DNA of 64,000 nucleotides from Bacteroidota bacterium (GTDB lineage Bacteria; Bacteroidota; Bacteroidia; Cytophagales; Cyclobacteriaceae). The position numbers were made by a program, and so were the translations under genes. The DNA is taken from contig JACPVX010000057.1 of assembly GCA_016191555.1 (NCBI GenBank), positions 1-64,000 of the forward strand, read 5' to 3'. Of this stretch, positions 28,001-34,215 are shown in pieces; positions within the stretch are counted from its first letter, which is position 1; every line of letters begins with the position of its first letter. The notes beneath the pieces were generated by a model. That model did not search any database. It was not told the DNA's origin and saw only the letters and a list, made by a program, of their open reading frames with translations.

Positions 28001-28182
28001 AAACTGGCGCCAGCTATCCAGCTTGTACCATTAAATCTATCCCAGTTTGCTGCTGTACCCCAGTTGGTACCGACACCATTGGTTCGGTAGTCACCGGTAA
28101 TCTGGCCACTCGCCTGGTTGCAATAGCTGAATAGGATAATGGACGTAAGGAGGATTAAAAGTAATGGGGTGTTACTTTTCAT
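19042..28182 (-). CDS. Giant secreted beta-rich protein with T9SS type A sorting domain
   Basis: This is a 3046-residue protein with a signal peptide (MKSNTPLLLILLTSIILFSY) and a C-terminal T9SS sorting domain from about residue 2960 (LKLYPNPVVNNQLNVELSS to the terminal WRKKIVIP). The body is Gly/Thr/Asn/Ser-rich with very many short strands such as LTVNGTL, LTLSGN and GTGAQT, as in parallel beta-helix adhesins. Four module heads with paired Trp residues lie near residues 36-50, 580-600, 1520-1530 and 2445-2455. Matching tails of the form FP-I/V-GT-x(n)-Y-T-P lie near 445, 1362, 2270-2290 and 2718. A fibronectin-like segment with IELTYFNV and WGTASELNNDFFTIERS precedes the sorting domain. It is probably exported by T9SS and attached to the surface or released; its ligand is unknown. 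Confidence 0.93.
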   Translation of the reverse strand: MKSNTPLLLILLTSIILFSYCNQASGQITGDYRTNGVGTNWGTAANWDRFNGTSWIAGASFPGSAAPIANTTVTIQNGHSITLDVTPASSINNLVVGGGTSGSLTIGNNGTARTLSMNGFVTVNSGATFQTGATSAAHAINIAGNLTVNGTINLGTGAASTLTFTGASNKLISGSQTTNFTVHNLSNTGAGTISFGDNANARVLNINNDFTISSGAFQSGSTGAIAHTINLSRNLTNNGGTLNFTANAATNHTFNFIGAAAKAIAGTSTTPATFYNLGIATGTVTYGDNANARSLTVSNDFTILSGAFQAGNSGAQVHTLRVGGDLTNSGTFDQATNGNTGHVCSFIGSTLKTLSGTGTYTFRNLDVNTTGSSNLNVNQNILVNTTLSFSANGILIVGTNANITLSATATISGNNSTRYIQLDGTTGTNSNLIRTTTNAVAPWQFTFPIGTSSGGYTPVSIPTIATAPVNNSTLSVKVIYNLSNQGQMRRTFRFIVTGNANATTFSGGQFNYNNTTDISAGDAESNYTSEWYLAASLPNAAWSNIATIAAPTNQFTVAGGSVATASLTSGTYYYTIAQISSYPNTWYSYQTGVWSNWQNWTSDPSGSSLVNGLNLPPQPGDEIVILNGITITNDVNGQVAGATTINGGGTLDMSTTTGNTLGVVSGTGSLKINGVALPTATYTSFVSTLGGTIEYYNTGGTLPTTQTTYNKLRLTATAGAPVFIMASNLTVNGTFDITTTGGTATWQINNNTANTRAITLNGDLTLGTGGRITVSGGTAATPHTLSLTGNLTNNGIIQFYDATDAAFSNANYTSGAVYTTGLKGNAVNVTFSGAPDNTVTCNGVTDFYRFIVNKGTGQQAVLTVNSSSTANFRLFGPTNIGSSGTLPNETSNNSLSIVNGTLQLTGSITIANLDLTTGNNYFSIPQNGALWLNGAGVTVAVTDNNAANAGATSKRLMLSGLLRVTAGTLNGGVGSGISSEDGGAYLQEGGTVTCWQFRRRQNGTTFSFNMTGGTLNVGYNNGLDGGGDNDNFARFDLSAAGSTFQMSGGTLNVAKPTNVGGGIYIGSSAGNYSVTGGTVNIYTGLVRAGTEFPFDIRSSAPLYNLNIYRESGTSSAVMIAATASAGPPAQIAFTGLTVLNDLTLIDGALDPTFNCGGFALTVGGNFNIQAGTTFTPGANVITLNGTGAQTWTHNGTITSLASVVMSKTAGTTLTLAGGNTFPNITTALTLTSGTLADGGKTITVTGTLTNNSIHSGAGLINYNNAGASTINGSGGTFGNLTISTNATIATNGNQTVTGTLRLVGANTTLNIGSNNLSALGNIYDAAAGTGVTFTATKRILTNGLHNAGGLTRQATAGIPLLFPVGTGTLYTPNSITIPTATTFGTITVRPVNSEHPNVTATTASLVYYWRVTSSGFVGLGSTITHSNYSFSTATQNGTTTAYRAARYDRTLNNWSYHNTPQTMTGNIIQPSPFNTGTGWTLGTGVVGDQLDGEYTCGNIGAFGTVTVFYSRTAVATPGTWNVNTTWSTVALGGVAAPAGAVAGVNFPGSNNPVIVGDASNNHGVIIDQNARSCGSLSIGPNSVVDCSTFTSLNFGTNTGGVVSGTGTLRIAAVGAGVTNMFPAGDFTNFLGANGGTVEWYGATKTIPATGPAPQNLNLSTYFNLVLNPNAANTITLPATNLSIFNNLTEGNQAGFTGTVLTNGARTIAITGNLAVSRGTFNFSNVAASATTLTIGGNTSIANGASMAVVALGTANTNTLTTPGGITNDGTINFNNTGVVNITFTGSNNVVFGGTGSGGTTLSLVNINKGTSQTPTVDFTVGGTVTAATSGWLTLTNGTFNFNNTGPHTIVSSAVSYTLPVTTNLKVSAGTVNVLTSNNTAADLLLNGTLEVAGGTVNIGNGANTIDNDIEYAATGTPTIIVSGTGALNVNGSIRRSTLTISGALVYNQTGGTTTVGGKASNNSRGVFEIDANPGSSFTLTGTSALTVQRQTNGTGYADLFINPITSNVSAASTIAVGLNSAAAQNNIRVNIAPSIGNFTVIGGGAGAQTANLFSNPMILAGTLAIQSPSVLVTNNLDVTIAGNLNIAGTYTGGTNTTTFNGTGAQAGTLSATSTFTNMTVSKTGGTTLTLSGTAPTLNNLNILSGILDVGSLVLTVSGNITNNSSQVGSGSINFSSAATTHTITSSNGSFTNLSLGVAAAAPTTKTITVNGNLTINGVLDFTTFGTNRYLFIGSNLLTLASGASVNNAGVNRFIKTNGVSSDLGVLRNWPIGTTPSFVYTVGTRTNYTPVTFTSLNVTGAGSYTVVPVDKQHPTANPIGEQLLSYYWQIKKGSGLTHNATGTVSFQVPTGLIGGASGTLIGSYLDALNPVGWVGGGSFTTPGSNTVLTFSSGTLNTVLPTINGQFDYTYGTLATLPTPIAPVYSRFADADGVSNPTTVANLLSGGGWATAANWTLSSTGNGAPLSTAPTNRPVVILPAARINLDILGQSAFTTQLSGLLVVTTTGHNIGSITGTGTMRTSTSTLPAGTYTTFTSATGGTIEYAAAIAMNSRSTYNNLLISSAGVTMTNIDLIVNGNVTINSGSSLTNSFGRNIDLAKNWINDGTFTAGSGGTVTLNGTIAQTVGGTSSTTFYGLGFNNSFVTSPQITVSNNTTVTNVLTMNSGIVNLAGNTLTLGSSGAASTLSRSASTTTNWIYGGTLCRYWPASTTISSASGNLYGLFPTGAATASSYRPFTINSTASPTGTGSYCVTHIEASGVTDLSPVFDDAGTNIVRKHNAQFVGSSSAITGGTYDISATMTGLSAGTLSDIRLAVSNGASTVTTVGTHVAATGTATNPTANRTGLSLAELTGDFRVTTTNIVSTPLPIELTYFNVSLQSNGVAIMWGTASELNNDFFTIERSSDGEEFKPLKTIKGKGTYNSTSTYFELDEAPLLGTSYYRLKQTDFDKKSTYSEPQMIDNSNGVAQLKLYPNPVVNNQLNVELSSILPNQEVALTILTLQGSQVHQSNYVADADGSLKKLITLSSLPSGVYIVVVNSKNSWRKKIVIP

Positions 28183-28206
28183 AATAATTGAGTGTGTTTA
28201 GGAGAT

Positions 28207-28238
28207 CAAAAATTATTGACCTAATTGGTTAAACACAA
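28207..28238 (-). promoter_or_regulatory. Probable promoter of the giant cargo gene
   Basis: Read on the minus strand there is TTG (28238-28236), a 20-base spacer, and TAATTTTTG (28215-28207), about 25 bases before the start codon. The spacing fits the Bacteroidota rule TTG-N17-23-TAnnTTTG, though the second box has one extra base. Confidence 0.4.
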
Positions 28239-28338
28239 TTATGCCTAGATCTCGTAAAAGGTAACTCAACTATTGAGCCAATGGCCTGATTTAGCTGCAA
28301 GCGGGTATTTGCCTATTAGCTTATATCAAATTGGGTAG

Positions 28339-28361
28339 AATAGTCCAAATCTTGGACTATT
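28339..28361 (-). terminator. Stem-loop at the guaB stop codon
   Basis: A perfect 10-bp inverted repeat AATAGTCCAA / TTGGACTATT with a three-base loop overlaps the guaB stop codon. No T-tract follows it on the minus strand, so it may protect the 3' end or be a weak terminator. Confidence 0.45.
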
Positions 28362-29832
28362 ACTTTCTGCTATAATTTGGGGCTTCGCGAGTGATACTTA
28401 CATCGTGGGGATGGCTTTCATGCACTCCGGCTGCTGTAATTTTTACAAACTTGGCTGACTTCAGTTTCTCGATATTTTTAGCGCCACAATAGCCCATTCC
28501 TGCTTTTAAACCACCAACCAATTGATAAAGAATTTCGGCAACAGAACCTTTAAAGGGTACGCGTCCGGAAATACCTTCAGGAACTAATTTCTTGATGTCG
28601 TCTTCTACGTCCTGAAAATAGCGGTCTTTCGATCCGTCTTCCATTGCTTCGAGCGAGCCCATTCCACGATACGATTTGAATCTTCTGCCTTCGTAAATGA
28701 TCAATTCACCAGGGGCTTCTTCGGTTCCGGCCAGTAATGATCCAATCATTACGCTGTCGGCACCTGCTGCTAACGCTTTTACAATATCTCCTGAAAAGCG
28801 AATGCCACCATCGGCAATGGCTTTTACACCCGATCCTTTGAGCGCTTTCGCGGATTCGTAAACGGCTGATAATTGAGGTAGACCAATACCGGCAACGATG
28901 CGAGTCGTGCAAATGCTGCCGGGGCCTACGCCCACCTTTACAGCGTCTACTCCAATTTTGGCTAAGGCTCGTGCAGCTTCACCCGTAGCAATGTTTCCTA
29001 CAATCAATTCCAACGAAGGATACTTCTTCTTCACTTTCTTGGCAGCTTCCATTACACCTTTTGAGTGGCCGTGGGCCGTATCGATGCTGATCACATCAAC
29101 TCCGGCATTCTTCAAAGCCTCAATGCGATCTAAAATGTCAGGCGTAACACCTACAGCCGCGCCCACACGCAATCTTCCGAACTTATCTTTACAAGCATTG
29201 GGTTTGTTTTTCTTTTTCAGAATGTCTTTGTAGGTGACAAGTCCTGTCAACTTACCTTTTTTATTGACGATGGGTAGTTTTTCAATTTTATAATCCTGTA
29301 AAAGAAGTTCAGCTTTTTCTAAGGTAATTCCCTCAGGGGCAGTAATCAGATTTTCTTTGGTCATGATCTGCTCGATGGGTGTGGCCATATTCTTTTGGAA
29401 GCGCAAATCGCGGTTGGTGATGATGCCCACCAGTTTTCCGTTATCATCTATCACCGGAATACCTCCAATCTTGAATTCGCGCATAATTTTCTCGGCATCG
29501 CGAACGGTAGAACTAATGTGCAAGGTCACCGGGTCGAGAATCATACCACTTTGCGAACGCTTTACCTTGCGCACTTGATCGGCCTGCGCCTCGATAGACA
29601 TATTTTTATGTATAAAGCCCAGTCCGCCTTCCAACGCCATGCTGATGGCCAGTTCGGCTTCAGTCACAGTATCCATCGCAGCGGAAATGATAGGAATATT
29701 TAGTTTGATATTCTTGGTCAAATAACCGCTCGGGTCGGTTTCGCGGGGAAGTACATCGCTGTAAGCTGGAACTAAGAGCACGTCATCATAGGTGAGTGCT
29801 TCGAACAAAAATTTGGAAGAATCGAGCGCCAT
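28360..29832 (-). CDS. guaB: IMP dehydrogenase
   Basis: This enzyme oxidises IMP to XMP with NAD+, the committed step of GMP synthesis. The 490-residue protein has the split TIM barrel interrupted by two CBS domains (about residues 95-210). The catalytic loop is [11 protein letters not shown] with Cys308, and the phosphate-binding region [10 protein letters not shown] and the flap region [13 protein letters not shown] are recognisable. It stands alone between the giant cargo gene and a divergent penicillin acylase gene. Confidence 0.97.
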   Translation of the reverse strand: MALDSSKFLFEALTYDDVLLVPAYSDVLPRETDPSGYLTKNIKLNIPIISAAMDTVTEAELAISMALEGGLGFIHKNMSIEAQADQVRKVKRSQSGMILDPVTLHISSTVRDAEKIMREFKIGGIPVIDDNGKLVGIITNRDLRFQKNMATPIEQIMTKENLITAPEGITLEKAELLLQDYKIEKLPIVNKKGKLTGLVTYKDILKKKNKPNACKDKFGRLRVGAAVGVTPDILDRIEALKNAGVDVISIDTAHGHSKGVMEAAKKVKKKYPSLELIVGNIATGEAARALAKIGVDAVKVGVGPGSICTTRIVAGIGLPQLSAVYESAKALKGSGVKAIADGGIRFSGDIVKALAAGADSVMIGSLLAGTEEAPGELIIYEGRRFKSYRGMGSLEAMEDGSKDRYFQDVEDDIKKLVPEGISGRVPFKGSVAEILYQLVGGLKAGMGYCGAKNIEKLKSAKFVKITAAGVHESHPHDVSITREAPNYSRK

Positions 29833-29864
29833 GGCAAATAATTTACGAGTGATTATTTGCGGGG

Positions 29865-29872
29865 CAAAAGTA
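29865..29872 (-). promoter_or_regulatory. Promoter -7 box of guaB
   Basis: Minus-strand TACTTTTG matches the Bacteroidota -7 consensus TAnnTTTG exactly, 32 bases upstream of the guaB start codon. A TTTC, not TTG, lies about 19 bases further upstream. Confidence 0.5.
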
Positions 29873-30024
29873 AAGGGTTGAGCCGTAAGAAACTAATTTT
29901 ATTTTGCTACAAATTCTGCCATTCTTACTGCATCGGTTTGCACAGCTCACAAAAGCATTCAAAGTATTTGAATTAAAGGTTAACTTAGTTTGTAAACGCC
30001 TTCATTCTTTAACGATTAACGGTC

Positions 30025-32433
30025 ATGAAAAAAATCCTATTCATTTTCTTGTTGGCGACATCATCGCTGGCAGCTCAGAACAAAAGCGAACTGACCGCAG
30101 CTGGCCTTCAGCAGCCGGTCGAAATTATTCGCGATGAATTTGGCGTGAACCATATTTATGCAAAGAATGAACACGACTTGTTTTTCGCCCAAGGCTATTG
30201 TGCTGCTAAAGACAGACTCTTTCAATTTGAAATGTGGCGCAGGCAAGCCACCGGCACCATGGCGGAATTGTTGGGGGCGAAAGAATTGCTTCGCGATCAG
30301 GGCACTCGCTTGTTTCGATTTCGGGGCGATTTAAAAAAGGAATTAAATCATTACCATCCGCATGGTGCAGCCATCATTCAGGCATTTACCGATGGCATCA
30401 ACAGTTATATCGCAGCTACCGAAGCTAATCCGGAATTGCTTCCAATAGAATTTACACTTCTCAAAACCAAACCACAGCGGTGGACGACTGATGTAGTCAT
30501 CTCCAGACATCAGGGTTTGCTGGGAAACATTGGTGAAGAAATTCAATTTGGCCGATGGGTGGCTGCGATGGGTGAGGAAAAAGTGAAGGGGCTTGTAGTA
30601 TTTGAGCCAGGCAATCCCAATCTAAAATTAGATGCCGCCATCGATGCGAAGTTGTTAAGCAAGCCTGTTACCGAATTATACGATGCCTTTCGAAAGCCAC
30701 TTGTATTTAGTCCCTCGGATATTTCTGTTGCTGCCAATTTGAATTGGAACGAATATGAAAGTTTAGCTTACGCAGATGAGCAAGCCTATCACCATTTGAT
30801 GGCTACCGAGCGAGCGACTATTGGAAGCAACAATTGGATTGTGAGCCCATCACTTTCCAAGAGTGGATTTCCTCTATTGGCCAACGATCCACATCGTGCT
30901 ATTGCCGCCCCTTCTTTGCGCTACATGGTTCATTTGAATGCGCCCGGCTGGAATGTAGTAGGTGGAGGCGAGCCTACCATTCCGGGTGTTTCCATTGGGC
31001 ACAATGAGTATGGTGCATGGGGTCTCACCATTTTCGATATTGATGCCGAGGATTTGTATGTGTATCAACTGAATCCACAAAATCAAAATCAATACAAATA
31101 TCAAGGCAAGTGGGAAGAGATGAAGGTGATTAAAGATACTATTCGCGTAAAAGATGGCGCTCCCGTTTATGTGCAGCATCACTACACTCGCCACGGCCCA
31201 GTAACCTATCTGGATAAAGAAATTAACACAGCTTATGCGATGCGCTGTGGTTGGATGGAGATTGGTAGCGCACCGTATCTTTCCAGCTTGCGAATGGATC
31301 AGGCCACCACATGGCAGGAGTTTAGAAAAGCGTGCTCGTACAATCACATTCCCGGAGAGAATATGATTTGGGCTGATAAAAAAGGAAACATCGGATGGCA
31401 GGCTGCCGGTGTAGCACCGATTCGGAAAAATTGGGAAGGTCTTCTGCCGGTGCCGGGAGATGGTCGCTATGAGTGGAGTGGTTATTTGCCGATTCAATCG
31501 TTGCCTTCAGTGTACAATCCATCTAAAGGTTTTTGGGCTACTGCCAATGAGAATTTGATTCCTAATAACTACCCTCATCGCAATGCGGTAGGCTGGACGT
31601 GGGCTGATCCATATCGTGGCGATCGAATTCGTGAAGTGCTGGGCTCCGGCAAAAAGTTTGAGTTGAAAGACATGATGCAACTGCAATTTGATTATGTGTC
31701 TATTCCGGCTCGCACACTCGTGCCCATGCTTAAAAATCTTTCTGCTACTTCGCCCCAAGCAGAACAAGCCAGACAACTTTTATTGAAATGGAATTTTGAA
31801 ATGGCCGCTACTTCCATTGAAGCCGGAATTTATTCAGCTTGGGAGAAACGAATCACTGAAGATATTCTTGCTTTGGCCGTGCCGGAGCAAATGAAAAGTT
31901 CAGTCAAGTATATTCCGCTGGCGCGAATAATTCAATGGATTCAACAGGCAAATTCTATTTTTGGCAGTAATGGCTCTGTGGGACGAGATCAATTTTTACT
32001 ATCAGCGTTAGAGAAGGCAGTTCAGGATTTGAATGTGAAGTTGGGTAGTGATATCTCGAAATGGAACTATGGACAATCCGCTTATCACCATGTGCTGATC
32101 AAACATCCACTGAGCAATGCTGTGAATGCCGAACTAAGAAAAAAACTAGAAGTTGGCCCCCTGCCTCGCGGAGGAAATGGAGCAACTCCGGGCATGACCA
32201 CCAACAGCGACAATCAGACATCGGGTGCAAGTTTTCGAATAGCCGTTGACTTGGCAGATTGGGATCAAACCATGTTTACCAACACACCGGGACAAAGTGG
32301 AGATGTGAATAGCCCGTTCTACAAAAATTTATTAGAACGCTGGGCCACCGATCAGCATTTTCCGGTTTACTTTTCACGAGCTAAGATTGAAAAGGCGATG
32401 AAAGAAAAATGGATTTTAAAACCCGCTCGTTAA
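30025..32433 (+). CDS. Penicillin acylase family N-terminal serine hydrolase
   Basis: A signal peptide (MKKILFIFLLATSSLAAQ) precedes an alpha chain, spacer and beta chain typical of the Ntn-hydrolase penicillin/acyl-homoserine-lactone acylases. The autocatalytic cleavage site is the Gly-Ser before NNWIVS, making Ser268 the nucleophile of the beta chain. NDPHRAIAAPS and GWQAAGVAPIR are further family segments. The periplasmic enzyme hydrolyses amides of hydrophobic acyl groups; whether the natural substrate is an antibiotic, a quorum signal or a peptide cannot be told. At 802 residues it has the usual precursor length. Its 3' end overlaps the convergent gene by 18 bases. Confidence 0.93.
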   Translation: MKKILFIFLLATSSLAAQNKSELTAAGLQQPVEIIRDEFGVNHIYAKNEHDLFFAQGYCAAKDRLFQFEMWRRQATGTMAELLGAKELLRDQGTRLFRFRGDLKKELNHYHPHGAAIIQAFTDGINSYIAATEANPELLPIEFTLLKTKPQRWTTDVVISRHQGLLGNIGEEIQFGRWVAAMGEEKVKGLVVFEPGNPNLKLDAAIDAKLLSKPVTELYDAFRKPLVFSPSDISVAANLNWNEYESLAYADEQAYHHLMATERATIGSNNWIVSPSLSKSGFPLLANDPHRAIAAPSLRYMVHLNAPGWNVVGGGEPTIPGVSIGHNEYGAWGLTIFDIDAEDLYVYQLNPQNQNQYKYQGKWEEMKVIKDTIRVKDGAPVYVQHHYTRHGPVTYLDKEINTAYAMRCGWMEIGSAPYLSSLRMDQATTWQEFRKACSYNHIPGENMIWADKKGNIGWQAAGVAPIRKNWEGLLPVPGDGRYEWSGYLPIQSLPSVYNPSKGFWATANENLIPNNYPHRNAVGWTWADPYRGDRIREVLGSGKKFELKDMMQLQFDYVSIPARTLVPMLKNLSATSPQAEQARQLLLKWNFEMAATSIEAGIYSAWEKRITEDILALAVPEQMKSSVKYIPLARIIQWIQQANSIFGSNGSVGRDQFLLSALEKAVQDLNVKLGSDISKWNYGQSAYHHVLIKHPLSNAVNAELRKKLEVGPLPRGGNGATPGMTTNSDNQTSGASFRIAVDLADWDQTMFTNTPGQSGDVNSPFYKNLLERWATDQHFPVYFSRAKIEKAMKEKWILKPAR

Positions 32434-33033
32434 ATCTTTAAACAACTCGGGCGCATACCATACCACTGCTCCGTATCCAGCAAAACGTATTACGCGGGTA
32501 ATGCAAATGAGCAGGAAGTATTTGAAATTTAAATTCACGGAGCCGGCCAACATGCAAGTGGCGGAGAAGGGCACCGGTGTAACCGCACCCACAAAAACAA
32601 GGTAGCCTCCATAGGTTTTGAGTTTGCCCTCGTATTGTTTCAAGTATTTTTCGCGAATGCGCTCTTGATAGAATTTTGTTTTGGAGAATACTTTGCCAAT
32701 GTAGTATCCTAAAATACCGGCTGCATACGAAATGAGTGTGAGAATAGTGAGGTTGATAATAAAGCCGCTTAAATCGATGTTATCCAAAATCCAAATCATC
32801 ATAAAGATTTCGGGAGGCAGAATGCCAAACACAATTTCTGATAAGGTATAGATGCCGTACAAAATGCCGGGATTGGCACGAATGGTAACAATATGTTCTT
32901 TAAAGTTTTGTTGGATATAGCTTTCCATCAAAACGAATATGACAATGATTACAGCAAACCACGCCAACCCCTTGAATAAATTGCGGAAGAGAAAACTCGA
33001 CCGTGTTTCTTCTTTTTCTTCTGTCTGCTTCAT
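32416..33033 (-). CDS. VTT/DedA-type membrane protein
   Basis: This 205-residue integral membrane protein has about five helices. It has the SNARE-associated/VTT arrangement: a re-entrant region around FGILPPEIFMMIW, then YAAGILGYYIGKVFSK, and GAVTPVPFSATCMLAGSVNL. DedA-related proteins are thought to act in lipid scramblase or transport functions. It lies one base downstream of the GNAT-like gene and is likely translated from the same mRNA. Confidence 0.82.
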   Translation of the reverse strand: MKQTEEKEETRSSFLFRNLFKGLAWFAVIIVIFVLMESYIQQNFKEHIVTIRANPGILYGIYTLSEIVFGILPPEIFMMIWILDNIDLSGFIINLTILTLISYAAGILGYYIGKVFSKTKFYQERIREKYLKQYEGKLKTYGGYLVFVGAVTPVPFSATCMLAGSVNLNFKYFLLICITRVIRFAGYGAVVWYAPELFKDLTSGF

Positions 33034-33034
33034 G

Positions 33035-34204
33035 CTAGTTTAAAATTGGATGCCGTTTAAAAGGCTTTGTTTCATCGAATAGCTTTCGGTAAGTAATATG
33101 CGTCTTTGAAACATACCCCCCCACTTGCTCCACTACATTTATCATTTTCGGATTGAAATCGCCAATCCAATTCATTTCATAATCAACATAGCGTTTATAG
33201 ACTTCTTGCAACACCTTTCGGGCGGCACTAATCATAGCGCCATCGGCTCCTTTGCCCTGGTGCTCGGGCACTACACCAAACAAAATACCGAAGGCTTTGG
33301 TATTGAGTTTGCGCCATTGAAACCACAGGAAAACAAGTTTGCCATACCAGTTGACTTTGCCATTTATATGTTTGAAAATCTGATTGATTTCCGGTAGTGA
33401 AAGAAAAAATGAAATGGGTTCGCCTTTGTAGAAACCAAAATATAAAAGTTTCTCATCCAAGATGGGTTTCATCTGCTTCACGATCAGCGCAGCTTGTTGT
33501 GAGGTGATCTCCGGATTTTCTGCACGGTTTGCCCACGCTTTATTATACACAGTGCGCAGGTATTCACCCAAATTTTTGATTTCGTCTTTGCGCAAGTGAC
33601 GAAATTCATAACCTTCTTCTTTCGCAATTAACTCTGCTTTGCGTGCGAGCTTAGGCGAGAGTGGGTCTTGAATTTTCCGAGCAAATGTAAGTTGATTGAA
33701 ATACGTTTTGAATCCGTATGCTTCAAAGAAGGTTTTGTAATAAGACGGGTTATAATTGCACTGGTAGTTAGGCTCAAGGTCAAAACCATCTACCAACAAT
33801 CCCCACCAGCGATCGCGGCTGCCAAAGTTGATTGGGCCGTCCATTGCTTCCATGCCTTTTTGCTGCAGCCACTTTTTACATTGATCAAATAAAAGAAAGG
33901 CAGCTTCTTTGTTTTCGATGCATTCAAAAAAGCCCATTCCGCCAGTCGGTTGTTCGTTTCCTTTGTTCACCGTTTTTTGATCGACAAAGGCAGCCACTCG
34001 GCCAATGGTGGTTCCTTGCGAATCTTTCAAAATCCAACGCATCACTTCTCCGTGACGGAAGGTTTTATTTTTCTCAGGATCAAATACGTTTTCAATATCC
34101 TTATCCAAGGGGCGTATCCAACGAGGTGAATTTTTATAGAGGCGTAACGGCAACAGTAAAAATTCTTTTTTATCAGAGGTGCTTGCAACTTCCTGGATAG
34201 TCAT
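33035..34204 (-). CDS. GNAT-like protein of a large acyltransferase-fold family
   Basis: The 389-residue cytoplasmic protein has a two-part GNAT-like layout. The N-terminal half includes SPRWIRPLDKDIENVFDPEKN and PTGGMGFFECIEN. The middle has DGPINFGSRDRWWGLLVDGF, and the C-terminal half has FGVVPEHQGKGADGAMI, which resembles the acetyl-CoA loop QxxGxGA. I recall such proteins annotated only as N-acetyltransferases or YghO-like proteins, and the acceptor is unknown. It sits between the PAS kinase gene (11 bases upstream) and the VTT gene (1 base downstream). Confidence 0.75.
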   Translation of the reverse strand: MTIQEVASTSDKKEFLLLPLRLYKNSPRWIRPLDKDIENVFDPEKNKTFRHGEVMRWILKDSQGTTIGRVAAFVDQKTVNKGNEQPTGGMGFFECIENKEAAFLLFDQCKKWLQQKGMEAMDGPINFGSRDRWWGLLVDGFDLEPNYQCNYNPSYYKTFFEAYGFKTYFNQLTFARKIQDPLSPKLARKAELIAKEEGYEFRHLRKDEIKNLGEYLRTVYNKAWANRAENPEITSQQAALIVKQMKPILDEKLLYFGFYKGEPISFFLSLPEINQIFKHINGKVNWYGKLVFLWFQWRKLNTKAFGILFGVVPEHQGKGADGAMISAARKVLQEVYKRYVDYEMNWIGDFNPKMINVVEQVGGYVSKTHITYRKLFDETKPFKRHPILN

Positions 34205-34215
34205 GAAACGAATGT

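Noticed and set aside
19042-28182. CRISPR-like or tandem DNA repeats in the giant gene
   Set aside because: The similarity is at protein level with variable codons and spacing; no constant DNA repeat with regular spacers is present.
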